From NCBI GenBank assembly GCA_005656395.1, contig SRSI01000013.1:1240001-1304000 (forward strand): 64,000 bases of DNA, given 5' to 3'. The stretch comes from Strongyloides papillosus (taxonomy: Eukaryota; Nematoda; Chromadorea; Rhabditida; Strongyloididae). Positions 37,855-52,273 of this stretch are shown piece after piece; positions within the stretch are counted from its first letter, which is position 1; the number at the start of each line of letters is the position of its first letter. Below the pieces are notes generated by a model. The model saw only the letters and a list, made by a program, of their open reading frames with translations, had not been told where the DNA came from and made no database searches. The position numbers and the translations under genes were made by a program.

Positions 37855-40800
37855 TTTTACAATTAACCCTAAAAATATATGGAAAAAAGAATAAATAAAT
37901 GGTAAAAAAGAGATGTTTAGAATACTTATGAATAAAGATGTAAAAAATAACACAAAATATCTTATAAAATAATAAACAACATAAATTTTACAATTAAAAT
38001 ATATTTTTATCACGTGGTAGACTGAAGTAATCAATTTAAATAAATATAAGTTGCAATAACAAATTTTAAATGTCTTTTAATTCTTAATAGAGAGTCCTCC
38101 TAGTACTATAATAATAAATATATATAATGATGCATATCATTAATACAAAGTTATCATATGAAGTGTAGTTACCATCCGTCTATACATTTGTAGTTATGTA
38201 TAGAGAAAAGGCTACATTTTTAGAAATAGTCCATTAAAATACACAAAATTATAAAATGGATATTTATTTTGGTACATATTCGTGTCTGTTTTCCACTGCA
38301 TAACGTATATTGTCTTTTGGAGTAAATAGTAGTAATATAAATCTAAGATAAATATGATTAAAAAATTAAATTTTTAAGTATTAAACATTATATAAAGATT
38401 TTTATAATAAAAGAAATTATTATCAAGGTGTCATATTTAAGTTATATTGTTCAAAACACTATATTATAAAGCTAAAAGTTTTATCAATGAATTTTAAAAT
38501 AAGATTACTCTTGTTATCGATAATAACTAACTTATAAAAGTAAATGTAGGAAATTAAAATTTTAAGTAGCCTAAATTTGTTAAATATAACTTTTACACAA
38601 TATTTAATAATAGTTTAATAGATTTACGAGTAACTGATTAACAAAAATAGATATAAGCATTGATGAAAAATAAGAAAAATATGTAGAAAAACAGGAGATC
38701 AAATAAGTGAAATGCTTTAAAAATAAAAAATATTAAAATAAAATCATATAAAAGTACAATTCATATCATTTAAATTATATATAATGAATTATTTTACGAA
38801 ATAATTTTACATCATACAACAGAATTCATGTATGTTAGTATGATAAATGATTAAAAAAACGAAAAGTATATAAAATGTAGTACTTTTTATGTTGCCACTT
38901 TTTTGTGAAAAGTGACTTGATAAATGCATGGGAAAATCAAAAAAATATGATCATAATAAAAAGTTGGAAGAAAAAATAAAGAACATTATTAAATAATTCT
39001 ATATAGATGGTATCCCGCCAATTTCATCTCATTATGATACATCTGATATATCATGGTCTCTATGAGAAAATACTATAAAATTATGATGGTATTAGAACTA
39101 TATTGAAATATTGCTGTAAATTAATACAGTACACGATGATATAACAGTTATTCGGATACAAATTATTGAGTAATTCAATTGTCTATCATACATCTTTTTA
39201 ATAAAGAATAAGTCATTTCAACTTTCTTATTTTATAAAAAATTACTATAAACTATCTGTAATTGTTATATGTATTTATTTTTAATAATATCATTCTTTAC
39301 TATCAGAAGAAAACGAATAAATTTACTATAGATTAGTTTTAATTAAAGTCATTTATTATTATTTGTTAATATTGAATATCATTAATAAAAAATATGTTAT
39401 AAGTCAAAACTACGATTAAGTAAAAATATTAAAGAAAATATAACGTTTTTCATTTCTAGTTGGATTAGTAGACAACAATGCACTAAAACATTTCTATGAA
39501 AAAATATTTTTTCAATAAGTTTTTTCTAATATTACTATAGAAAATTAGTAAAAAGTAAACATGTTACTTAGATAAAAATCATCGAAAACTTTGTTTTTTA
39601 TAGTTTGTTTCACAAAAGAATATAACTTAAGTTATTTTATACAAATATTCACTTTTGGTATAGCAAAGCAAAAGACAGATTAATAATCATTATAAAATAA
39701 ATATATTGAAGATAATAATGATAAAAAGCGTGCTTAATAATTAGTCACTCAAAAACAAAAGAAATAGTAAATCTTTTTACCTTTCCTACAAAGTTATATA
39801 GTACTAGATGATAATAAAGAGTATAAAAAAAGTTAGAAGCATTACTATCACAATAATTTAACCAAATTCACCGAAATTTTATAGCAATTGAAATATGAAT
39901 TATAGTTTAATTGGTGAAGTATTTAAAGATTTTTTTTAGTAGTGCTTCTTTATCATCTTTAATTAAAGTTATATTTTAATTATCATTAAGATATTCTGTA
40001 TTTAAAGTTTGTTTCACATTCAGAGTGTATTGTCACATATTTTTTTAATTACCCCATTATTTCTTAATATAAAACTTTGTTAGAAAAATTATTTTGTTAT
40101 GCAAAAGAATAAAATACAAGTGGATAAAATTTTCAGATAGTTATCTTAATTTAAAATGTAGAAAATGTACGATTTTTATAGATCTAAAAATCCAATAAAA
40201 AAACGATAGTTTTTATACGAGTATTGTACTTTTTAATATAATATTTTCTTGGCTAGAAAAAGACAATAATATTTTTTTTCAATAATAATAGTTAACTAAA
40301 TTATTAATCAAAATATGCAGAGTAGTTCTTATAGAGCATTTTTTATGTTAGCAGATCAAAAAGAAGATTATTCTATTACAGATACTTTATCATTTAATTC
40401 CATTACTTTTATTTTAGATAACTTAAAATCATCAAGAATAAAATTGTTATTGTTTGTTTTTAGTCAAAATAGTTAAATTATAAATTATGATAACTTATTT
40501 TACATTTATCATGTATATCAATATTTACAATTATCAAAAATAATAATTTTAATTCTAAAATTAGAATTGGAAGAACAATATTATGCTATTAATTGTTATT
40601 TTAATAGAAAAATTTGTTTAAAATTGCCATTAATTTTTATTGTAAAAAAATCTAATGAAAATATTTGAAAAAAGTTATTTTATAATTTTATTTTTTTAAT
40701 TGTATTTTCTATACAATCTTAGCAAAAAAATTAAATATTTATCCTAGTCTATTAATAGTAAGATCGTTTAAATATTTATAAATTTTCATAAACATTGACA

Positions 40801-42577
40801 ATATAAATAATAAAACCTTTTTATTTTTACAGTAAATTTACAATAATTAATTTTCTTACTTATACTTATGAATATTAAATATTTTAACATTTAAAAAAAA
40901 TGTCATTATGAAATTGTTTTCATTTATGCATATATATAATATCAAATCTTTTTTTTCATAGATTATATTTGATTTATGTCTATAAAAATATGGCGTCGAA
41001 TTTTTTTCTATGAATTAAGCAACATATTCTGTTTCAATAAAAATTATTCAATTTATTTATTTTTAGAAATAAAATATACTAAACAAATTCTTTGTCTTTC
41101 TACGTCTATGATGTAATTACAATTTATAAAAAGTTGAGTAATTAATTATTAGATGAGAAGTATTAAAATAACTTAGTTTTCTTTGAAAAAATGAGTAAAA
41201 TGTCAATCTAATTTTTAAAACATGTATGTATATATTTTAAGAATATCAGACATCTTTTACAGTAAACATATTTGTTAAATTAAGACTAAAATTACCATAG
41301 GATTTTTTTGTTGACCAACAATCAAATATGTAATTACTTATTTATATAAATTTGTCTTTTTGTTTCTATAACAAAAGTTAAAATCAAATAAATTAAGAAG
41401 ATGTACTATTAGAAGAAATTGTTGTCTATTGTCAAGTGGTTATAAATTAAATAATAAAATTAAAATAATTTTTAAAACAATAAAGTACTATGATTAGCAC
41501 AAAAAAATAAAATTTTACATTAAATCAAGGAAGTTTTTACTCAATGTACAATTCATAAATTTCTATATATTATTATACTGCATATAGTATAGAAACAATT
41601 TTTGTGTAATAAAAAGCAAAATATTTCTGAAATTACAGTTATTTATCAATTTATGATAAAGTATATGTTAGATTTTTGCATGAGACATAATTTATTAAAA
41701 AAATATGATGCTATTTATAAAACAATAATTTGGATATTTAATTAAAATTAGCATCTAACAGTATATTTAATATACTTTATTTATAATAAAAAAAATTTCA
41801 TTCTTTTATTATTTTGTAAGCTAAAAAATATATAACACTTTTATCTTATGTTAATAGTAAATGAATAATTTTCTAATGTATAACCGATATATGTTGAATT
41901 TATAGCAACAAATTGCTTTAATTAATTTAAAATGATTACGGTGCAAGTCAACACGCATTCGATGCCTACTTTTTCAATTGATAAAAAATATTAGTATTTC
42001 ATCAAAAGTTATCACTTTAATGAATAATAAATCATTGTTGCGTTGAATTTTTTTCAAATCTATTTAAATAATGAAAATTGTCTTTTAGCAATAATTCAAT
42101 ATAAGTTTTTTAAAATTTTATATTTTTATGAATAACTGTTCCACATATATGTAACAAAAATAAATAATTAGCATTATAAACATATAGTTTCAAGAAATCA
42201 TAGAATAGTATCAAAATATTTTGAAATTAGTCATATCTCGACGTTTCATGAATTTAAGTAAAAATACTATCATTGAGATAATAAACAATTTAATAGACAA
42301 TTATAGTTAATTTAATTAATCTTATTATATTGTATCAACAAATCACTGTTGTTCAATATGTACCTACAATTATTGAATAATAAATTAAACATTTTTGGAT
42401 CTTATGTAAAATAAAGAAATTTCTGCTAAATTGATATCAACAAATGATAATATTTGTATATTTAAAAAAAGTTAACTATAAATATTATGGATTATATATA
42501 ATCACGAAATTCTAACGTACAGTCATAACATTTATTAAATTAAATATTTTATTCAATCGAGACATTTCTGTATCATT
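37855..42577. other. 4.7 kb AT-rich intergenic region
   Basis: Between the F-box-like gene (-) and the astacin (+), which are divergent. No frame with coding character was found on either strand. A GC-richer patch at about 41.93-41.98 kb contains a 20-codon ATG frame of no recognisable type. Both promoters must lie here. Confidence 0.45.
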
Positions 42578-44035
42578 ATGAAAGATAAAAGCAATATTTT
42601 ATTATATACTTTTCTTTTTGTTTTATTTGGCTTTGTAAGTTAAAATTTAAATGTAATTTTTAAATAACTGTAAAAGTTTCAAGCAAATAAATTAGCATCA
42701 AGAAATCAAGAAAACGATTTGGAAGTTACAGATAGAACAAGTGGCGTTTTAGAAAAAATTGCGCAAAAAGTATTACAAATGAATGGTGAACTTATTGAAA
42801 ATACTACGGACGGTAATGATGAAAAGAATGGAACAACTAATGATATTAATAAAAAACCAAAACTATTTCAAGGTGACATGGTTCTCAATCCAAATCAAGC
42901 AGAAGATTTATTAGATAAAGTCGTAGAAAAAGTTGAAAGTACAGGAATTCAAATTTCTGAAATTATTGGTGAAAGAAGGAGAAGAAAAAAAAGAAAAATG
43001 GATGCCAATATGAAGCTTACTTGGAAATTTCCTATACTCTATTTTGTTGAAAGAGAAGTTAATGGATCACTAATAGATATAGCTTTAAAACTAATGGAAT
43101 TAGAGACATGTATAAGATTTCAAAGAGTGTATAATATAGTTTCATTAGAAGCAGGTTTGAGATTTTTTTCAGGTGATGGATGTTATAGTAGCGTTGGCAG
43201 AAGATTTACATACTCATTCCAAGATGTAAGTATTGGAGAAGGGTGTGATACCATTGGAACAGTCCAACATGAAACAATGCATGCATTGGGGAGTTACCAT
43301 GAACAATCAAGATCCGACAGAGATAATTATTTAAAGGTTTTTTTAGAAAACGTTGAAAAGGAAAATGAATATAATTTTCTTAAAGTTCAATTGTCATCTG
43401 CATTAACTTATGATACGAAATACGACTATGGATCAGATATGCAATATCCAACTACTGCATTTAGCAGAAATGAAAAGCCAACAATGTTGCCGGTTGAACC
43501 ACTTTATGCAAAAACTCTTGGTGTTAATAGTGGATTGTCTTTTGTTGATGCAAAATTGTTAAATAGTTATTATTGTATGAAAAAATGTCGGCGTCCAATC
43601 TCCTGTGCAAATGGATATCAAAATCCTAACGACTGCGAGCGATGTAAATGTGTAGATGGTTATGTTGGTAATCGTTGTGATAAGCTACCCCCCAACACAA
43701 AAGAATGTGGAGTGTCAAATCTCCTAGTTTTAAATGAAAAAAAATTATTGTTTGTTGTGGGTAAAAAAGATTGTATATATCACATTCGAACAACACCAGG
43801 TAAAAAGTTAAAGATGACTGTTAGAATCCTAATATATTTTCCTGGTTACAAAACTCATTGTAAATTAGAAAATAGTCTTGAAATAAAATATTTGATTGAT
43901 AAAACAGTGACTGGAGCACTTTTGTGCTTATTTGATAATAGTACAACTATAATATCAAAAAGTGAGCATGTTATTGTTCACCACAGGAGTACCAAAGTCA
44001 ATAATGGTGTGAAGTTGGAAATTGAAAGTATTTAA
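42578..44035 (+). CDS. Secreted astacin metalloprotease with prodomain, EGF-like and CUB-like regions
   Basis: Exon 1, 42578-42634, encodes a signal peptide (MKDKSNILLYTFLFVLFGF). Exon 2, 42677-44035, joins in phase 0 across a 42-bp intron to give 471 residues. The prodomain has FQGDM (about 83-87), the FxGD switch that blocks the zinc, and a strongly basic RRRRKKRK processing site at about 120. The catalytic domain has the full zinc signature HETMHALGSYHE (217-228) and Met-turn SDMQY (272-276), so it should be active. A six-Cys EGF-like module and a divergent CUB-like C-terminus follow. Astacins are greatly expanded in Strongyloides, where many are secreted and linked to tissue penetration. 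The acceptor AAAAG at 42676 is weaker than usual; it is chosen because it alone keeps the signal-peptide exon in frame. Confidence 0.88.
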
Positions 44036-45967
44036 ATTTGCACCAAGTAGAGCTTCTATTAGTAATTAATCGTTTATACTGATTAAATGAGTAAATTTAT
44101 TGCAAATTATATCTTTATACAAAAAGATTTTGTGAAAAAAGTTTTTAGATTTTTATAAATTTTACCACGTTTTTAATATTTTTCTGGTATGGAACTCTTA
44201 TGCATTATGTACGTTGTTTATGTATAGAAAGAAATAAGAAAAGGAATTTTGCGATGAACATAAATTTTATGAAAAAAATAATCATTCTTGTTAAAATAGT
44301 AAACCTTTATTCATACATAGAAGTAAGAAGTGAAAAACAAACGTAAAACATCAACTACATCTACTATTTAGAATCATCGTAAATCGTTATTTCAACAATC
44401 CTTTTTAATTTTTAAAGGAATCACTTCACTCAAATTTGTTATAGCTAAGTTTTTTATATAAAGCGTCTTTTTTGTAGTCAATTTTATTCAGAAAATAAAT
44501 CAGCTGAAATTTAAGAAATGAACGACTTGTACTTTATTATTAGTTTTTTATAAGATGCTGAAATTCATAATGATAATACTATATTTAATCACTAACGTTG
44601 TAGACTAAGTATAGTTGTAGTTTTTATATTAATATCAAACATAAAAGATCTCATATTTTACAAAAAAAATTGAGAACTTATAAGAAATTGTCTTAAAAAT
44701 TATTTTTTTGAGCCAAATTAATAAATTAATCTACCCATTACAGTCATTTTTCTCTCAATGATAACCATTTTACCATAGGGTTTGAATTTTTCAAAATCAC
44801 CAATAATTAAAGAAATTTAAATTATATCAATTTAAGCACTTTAAAATTACTTTCTAATTGTTATTCTGTTTTGCCATTTTTACTTTAATTTTAGAAATGT
44901 TAATTATTTATATATCATTTAAAAATACTTCATTATAGTATACTAAACACATTTTTTCCTATTGAAATATCAAATATAATGTTCCATATTCATTTTAATT
45001 TTACAATGCCAATTTAAAAGATCAATTGTTTACGTATGTGTAAATATGATATATTTAATAGCAATACTATGTTAAACATTGCATTTTTTTTGGTTATTAA
45101 TTTCGTTAATGCTACATCACTTTGGTTTTATACTTGCAAAATTTAGTAATAATTATAAAATTTTCTTAACAAAGTACAGTATTAATTGTATGATGGCCAT
45201 TATAAATTTTACTTAAATCGTTAAGGAATATTTTTTAACTTTCTTTATAGTTTTCATTCATTAAAATTAAGTTTTTAGAATTAATATATATTGCCAAATA
45301 TCACTACTAAATTTTTATAAAATGTCTTTAGTAGAAACAAATATTCAATTATTTACTTGAATTTTGAATGTTTTTGTTTGTAAACAATCATTATGCTTTA
45401 AAAAATAATGATGACAACCTTTTCTTATATAAAAATAGGAAATTAAACTTACCTTTCTATTGTTATAAACCTCAAACAAAACGAGAGGGTAGGTTTTAAT
45501 TTTTTGAATACTATTACTTTTTGCTTAGTTTTTTCCCTACATATCAATGAAAATTTCAAACAGTTTTAATCGAAATTTTTTTGCACTCAATGTTTATTGA
45601 AACAAAGCACTTTTTTATTTGTATAAATCTTATCAAAAGTTTCAATAGATAGATGTGTCAATTTATCAAAACGGTATTACAATAGTAAATTTGATATCCT
45701 GTTTTAAAAAACGAAAACTTATTTTTTGAAATTTTATAGTACTAAAAATTGTCTTTAATTATATTATTCTTGAAATTATAAGAATTATGTTTTATAATAG
45801 ACACATTGAAGAATTCTTTAAATAATTAAACGTGTAAATCCAATTTTAAAGAATATGTATCTTAACTAGAATTTTAACAAATTTTTTGGTAAAGCATAAA
45901 AAATATTTTTAAATTAAGACGCGGTCTAAGTAAAATATTATTTAAAGAATTTATATTCTTCAGAGTT
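44036..45967. other. Spacer between astacin and nucleotidyltransferase-like gene
   Basis: 1.9 kb, AT-rich, no coding stretch recognised. A weak hairpin, AAACCTC ... GAGGGTAGGTTT, occurs at about 45.47-45.50 kb. No function is assigned. Confidence 0.5.
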
Positions 45968-47198
45968 ATGTTATATTTTACTAGAAATAACTACTTATTC
46001 TCCAATATTAAAAATGTCAGCCAAAGATTTTTACAAAGAAATGTTCTTTTAAAGAAAAAAAAGAAAAGTCATTCTAGCAAATCAGCTTATGAATGTACAA
46101 CTTTATATCATAGTGACAAGCTTAAAACTCTTGAGAATAAACTTGAAATACTGGAGAAACAAAGAGCTGAAACCCATAGTATGGTTTGTTTTAGTTTTAA
46201 TTATACTTATTTTAATTTAGATATTGAAAAAAGTAACACCAAAAATAAATAAATTGAAAGATTGGATATGTGATGAGAAAAGTGATATTGTTATAATTGG
46301 TTCTGTAGCAACTGGGTTGACATTATCTAGTAATATTTTTACAGATGTAGTTCTTGTATCTTTAGACGAAGGATCAAATGATTTTGTAAGTCGTTTTGAG
46401 GAGAATCGTTTTTTTAGACGGGATTATGTAAAAAAAATGGGTAAACATATTACGGAGAATGCGTTTCTTTGGAATATTAATAAAGACAAAATGACTATTA
46501 ATCTTAATTCATTAATTCCGGTAGTGAAGCTGAATTTTGGAGACAACACAAATTTGAAAATTCAATTTAATAATTATAGCTCATTAAAGCGCACAAATTT
46601 ACTTAGATATTATGCTGTATCAGATCCAAGGTTTAGGAAATTATATATATATGTAAAAACGTTGGTACAGAACATAATTGTAGATGATAATCTCTATGGC
46701 CCACTAGGAAGTTATAATATTTCACTTCTAGTAGCACATTTTCTTCAAATGTCACTAAAAAATGAGCAAGCTGTTTTGCCACTTTTACCAGAAATTTATT
46801 CATCTGTAGTATCTCCACATTTGTCTACAATTGAAGTAGTAGCAAATCTTAAAAAACCAGTTGATGTTAGTGCAATTCAATCTCTTATAAACCCGAAGCC
46901 ACTAGCTTCACATTTAGTCGTTCAATTTATTGATTATTTTGCAAATTTTGATTTTGCTAAGAATGCAATACATGTTAACAAAATTAATCCAATAGTAAAT
47001 GTTCAAAATGTTTTAAACTCAAAAATTCAGATATTCGATTTATACTCTGATGTAAGTATTGATAACAACGATCGAAATTTAAAAGTATTTTCTAAAAGTA
47101 TGCAATATGCACAGGACTTGATCAAACAAGGATATCTTATTGATGACATACCTAATTTTGACAAAGGAGAAATTCCTAAATTATCGTTTCGTTTATAA
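45968..47198 (+). CDS. Poly(A) polymerase/TUTase-fold protein, probably catalytically dead
   Basis: Exons 45968-46183 and 46221-47198 join in phase 0 (37-bp intron) to 397 residues. The N-terminus is basic, hydroxylated and acid-free, like a mitochondrial targeting sequence. The body follows the non-canonical poly(A) polymerase plan: G-S at 99-100 with TGL, a strand with Asp114, a central FNN...TNLLRYYAVSDPRFRKL block, then PLGSYNISLLVAHFLQ and the helix LVVQFIDYFANFDF. In active members the second and third catalytic acids follow as D-x-D and C-D-[IL]; here they read D-V-V (Val116) and L-K-I (Lys185). Two of three metal-binding Asp are thus missing, so a structural or RNA-binding role is more likely than polymerisation. 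The N-terminal pattern recalls mitochondrial MTPAP. TTCTTCAG sits 4 nt before the ATG, a possible trans-splice site. Confidence 0.72.
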
Positions 47199-50100
47199 GA
47201 ATGATGTATAGAATCTACTAAATGTTTATTATGTTTTATAAATACATTTGTTATTAGATGAATATTGTTCTCTATCGTTAATAAATAATATGTTGTTTTT
47301 TTGTTAATGATAATTATTTTAGATCACCAATTTTTAGAATTATACTATAATTTTTTTTAAAATATTGTGTTTAAAGAAATTTATTTAAAATAATTACACA
47401 CAAAAAAATGGATCACACGTCTTTGTAAAATGTAATAAATTTGTCACAACTAAAAAAATTTTTTTTTTGACTTGCTGGTGATTTTATTGTAATTATTTTC
47501 GCATATGGGAATTTAGGCAATAATTAAAAAATGTAGAAAAAAAAGTTTCTATTTTTCTTTAATATTATTTTTATCTTAAAACTTAAATTGTTTTAAATCA
47601 TACATTTCAAAACACTAAATTAGAAGTTAGTTTCAAGTGAAGATATAAGTGCTTTCATAAAGAGTATTTTATAATATACTATAATATTTTTATTAATAAG
47701 TTACAATATTTTGAATTATTACAGATTATATTTTCTTATATAATTACCAGAAAGATCAAACCTATGAAAAGGTATATTTCAATATGCATTTTTGTTAATA
47801 GTAAAGAAACTTTTAAATATTTTTTTAGTTTATAAAAAAAAGCAAATAATATAATAATGTTTTTAATTGATAATAATCTACGTGTTTAAATAATTATTGG
47901 TTTTCGTTATTTTGTTGCGATATTTTCAAATATATTGTTATTAACAGATAGTTTAGAATAATGATTTTTGCTAACAACGTTATACCAAATTGACTTCTAT
48001 GACGTATTTAATAATATTTAATAAAAAACAAGTTAGACTGTAATATGAGTATGATATTTTAAAAAAATAACAAGATTTAATAAGAAGTTACATTACTTCA
48101 AAGTGTCAAAAATATATATTTTTGTAAAAAACGACAAAATTTATGGGATGATCTATATTTTGTGTCGTTTACAACATTTTTGTTGCCATTAAGCAATATT
48201 AAAATTTGATTTCTTAAACATATAGGACATTTTTGTTATATTTTTTCAAGATTTGTTAAAATTTGTTCTTTCTATTTTTAAGTACATTATCGCGATTTTT
48301 CTATGTAACTGATCAAAATAACTGTTAAAATTATTAAAATTCAATAATTAATGGTACATATTGATACTACTTGTATTTTGTGAAATCACGAAATTATATA
48401 GTATTTTTTATTTTAAATATTCAAAGTTTTTTAGAAATTGCATACATTTTGCTATATTTTTGTCCTATGATGTGAGTTTTTATTAATTTTTAATATTTTT
48501 AATGATGGTTTGAAGATATTTAAGCTTTATTATTTCTTAGAATACAAATCTCTTAAATATTACTTTAAAGATGTGTATAAAATCACTAAAGAATATTAAA
48601 TATAGAAAACGTTATTAAAATTTAAACTATTTTAATTTCTTTCATGATACACTGTACTATATGATATTGAAAAACAAATATTTATATCAGGATAATAATA
48701 TATTGTTTGATAAAAACTTTTAGTTATGAATTCGATGAAATAAAATTTCTGATAATAACAATATTGTTATATCCAAAGTCAATTAATTAAATGAGTTATT
48801 CTTCAAAATATAAAATTTATAGAAACAAGAGTTTGTAATTCTATGCTTTATAGGAAATGTAAATAAACATTTAATTGTAAAATTTGTCGACAGAATAAAA
48901 AAATAATTAGAGACAATATTTTAATAAATTTTTTTCTTATGGTGACTGTCGTTCAAGTTTTATAATTTTTCAATCAACTGTAAATATCATCCACAGTATA
49001 TATTCAAGGCATCATATTATGAAGAGGATTGAAATCATAATAATTTTAATCTCTTTATAAAGGAATTCACGATGCTTAAAATTTAATTATGCATATTTAT
49101 AATCTTGTATAAGAACAGTATTAAACATTTTAGTTTTTACATTATTATGCAAATTCTTAGTTTTTTTAAAAACTCATGCAGACTTTTAATATTTTTATCT
49201 AGATCAAAATTAATTAATGAATGAAGATTTTACAAACCGTTAACATATAATAATTATTCAATCTTTAAAATTATTTAAAAACGAACAAAATTTTTAATAA
49301 CTATGTTTTAAAAATCACTAACTGAAATTAAAATGATTTATGTAAGAAAAATAATTTGCTAGAAGAGGAAGTTAACTTAAAATCACACTAAATTTTAATT
49401 ACATACCACTCTACAAAGTATTAAAGTGCAATAATTAAAAGTAAAATTTACTTTTTTTGCATTGTAAATTATATTTTTGAAATTTAATTTTTTTCTCCTA
49501 ACAAACTTATACATTAGAAATAAACAATTTTTAATGATTGCTTTTTCAAATTATTAGAAGAAATCTGTAAACATGACAATATTATTATTATATATTTTTA
49601 TAATCAATTTCAAATATTAAAACCCTTAAAAGCTGTTAGATTACAAACACCTTTATTACATAATTTATAATGTGAAATCTTAAATAAACTAAAGACATAT
49701 CAATTTTACAACAACTTGATTAAAATTTAAAATATTATTTTACACAAGATAAATTTTAAAAATGAAATAATTTTAATGATATTATTACTAATAAAATGTA
49801 CAACTATATTATATCATAACAACTATAAAATTTAATTTTAAATTTATACTTATTATAATAGGAGTACATAAAATCTTCAAATGTTAACAAATATTTATCG
49901 ATAATATTTTAAAAAATACTGCAGTTTTAATAAAAATTTTATTTATCCATTTATTTATAAATTTTTTTATTCTTAGATAAAATATATTACCTCGATTTTA
50001 CTATCGTTAACGTTCGAATATTGTGAAAGAGGATAATTAGTAGAAGAAGTTGCATATCTTCGAGATTGATTTTTTTATATTTAAACAAAGATTTTTCAAG

Positions 50101-51088
50101 ACCTTCGTAATATCTGTTTATATAAGAAGATTTCTTTAACATAAAATGAATTATTGAATTTATGTATTTATATTTTGAACTTTTTTTCGTAATTTATTAC
50201 ACTGAAAAGATTTTATATATCTGTTTTTAATATTTTGTTTTTATAAATCTAAAATCAGTGATTATGTGGAATTGTCATATGTTTAAGATACATGTTATAC
50301 CATCTGAACTATCACGTTATTTCATAAAATTTTGTTGATGTGATATTTTATTAGCAACATATCGGATATAATATGTCAACAACTTATCAAAGATAATTAG
50401 GAAGGTCTCATAGAAACTCTTTAATCATAATAATATATTATTACAATGATATAAATAGAAAGTTAAAAAAAGTATATTTGTCCTTTATTATAAGTGAATT
50501 AACTATATATATAGGTATATTTATTATAGATAAAAGTCAATATTTTGATAGAATAATCTTTAAAGAAATATCTACCTTTGTATCTTGTAAACTTCTTTAC
50601 CATACTATATTATCAGTGTATATATTATTTTGAGAAGAATAAGATATATTATTATTTAATCATCTTGTATATTATTTGATTACTTTACATACCACCACTC
50701 AAAATATATATATTATTTATCAAAAGATTGTTTATATCCTTTGATAATGACTTTTTCTAAATTAAAAAAATTAGTCCTGAAATTACTACGTTAATCTTTA
50801 AAATTTAAAAACTTTTGTTTTTCACTTTTTTTTAATAATAGTAAATTTTACTTAAATATAACCTTTTTATTCACTTTTTATTATAAAACAAACAGGAATA
50901 TACTAAGTATTATTTAAGTAAAGTTTAAAGAAAAAACAAGTCATATATTTATCAGCTGTTCAAAAATTTGATGCATCCCCTCAACGATAATATATTGAGA
51001 AGCTTCAATTTTTTAATGCTACCCTAATCACACTGATTATTATATTTATTTTAAACGCTCATTTTTTTCCTCAATATTACGACTAAGA
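47199..51088. other. 3.9 kb AT-rich intergenic region
   Basis: No coding frame, RNA gene or clear repeat was recognised between the nucleotidyltransferase-like gene and the ankyrin-like gene (both +). Composition is extremely A/T-biased throughout. Confidence 0.45.
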
Positions 51089-52273
51089 ATGGTAAATGAA
51101 GTAGAATGTTTGAGGTATTTTTCTGCTCGTCAAGCTGCAATAACACTATTTAATTCCAATGTTCGATGGAGAAAACTTTCAGATGTCAAAAGAAAGTTAA
51201 AAGATTTTCTTTATAAAGAAAAAAAACTTCCTACATTAATGGTTGTACAAATAGATTCTATAATTGAACAAATTTTAAGAGAGGTCCAAAGGTGGTATAA
51301 TAAACATTTAAAAATCTTCCCAGACAATATAAAAACTAATCCGAGTGGAACAAGAAGATTATTTCATCCATCTGAACATTTAAGATTATTCTACCCCAGA
51401 ATAGTTTGGAAGGAAAGAATGTAAGGTTATTATTTAATTTTCCTTTATTATTCAACTATTTATAGAATTGAAATTGATGACTACAAAACAGCTATAGAAA
51501 TAATAAATAAAGAATGTCAAAATTGGACACTAATGGAATTTCAATTCGCCGCCTGCTACAATATGATTGATGTCATTGAAAATAAAAGAAAATATGACAA
51601 AATACGATTACGTACCTTACAACAGCAACTTTCAGATCATCCGATTTATGATTTTTGGATAACAATATTACAAGATTCAAAAATGTGGGGTGTATTTTTT
51701 AATAGAGAAGCAAGGCTCATACGTCAAAAAGTATCATTACTTTTACACTTCGCAATTACTAACGGTTTCATTGAAATTGTTAAATATATTTGGCCAAAAT
51801 TAAGTCCAGCACATCAAGAGCAGGTGGGGTTTCTATGTTGGAAAAAATTATGTTTCAGAGCAGAACATCCAAATATTGTAAGATTTCTTTGTGAAAAACT
51901 TTGTCATATTAATTCTGTAAGCTTAGCAAGATTAACATGGGATTGTTTTTATGAAAAAATATACAAAGCTACTTTAGATAAGGATGAACAAAGTCTTCCT
52001 GATAGAGAAGAAAATTATAATAAATTGTTGATGTTATTACAAAATTGGTGTCCTAGATTGAGGCAAGCAATGCTAGCAAGAGAAAATTACAGAGCAATTA
52101 GTGATATGTTCAGGTACAGGAGACAGGAAGAACTTGAACTTTTTACAGAATACCTTAATAGAAGTCAACTTACTGAAGCCATAAAGGTAGTTGATAAAAT
52201 TTATGAAAAGAAACGTAGTGCTAGCAATTCTAATTTGAGAGAAATTGTCATTAGAAGACAAGCAACTGTTTGA
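51089..52273 (+). CDS. Orphan helical protein with ankyrin-like stretch
   Basis: Exons 51089-51420 and 51466-52273 join in phase 2 (45-bp intron) to 379 residues. No signal peptide or membrane segment is seen. The first third is basic, with Trp and Arg. The centre has LLHFAITNGFIEIVKYIWPK and a following PNIVRFLCEKL, which look like two degenerate ankyrin-type helix pairs, and the C-terminus is basic and helical. I do not recognise a named family; similar ankyrin-like, probably lineage-specific proteins are known in parasitic nematodes. Function is unknown. The ATG is the first in the frame after an upstream stop. Confidence 0.65.

Noticed and set aside
37855..38034. 60-residue hydrophobic extension of the F-box-like protein
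   Set aside because: Has no ATG (opens with TTG) and is preceded by a likely splice acceptor near the real ATG at 37854.
41932..41994. 20-codon frame MITVQVNTHSMPTFS... in a GC-richer patch, with a T-loop-like TTCGAT
   Set aside because: No tRNA fold, no splice partner, too short to support as a gene.
45468..45510. Resemblance of AAACCTCAAAC to a reversed spliced-leader end
   Set aside because: Only a few bases match and no Sm site or SL RNA fold follows.
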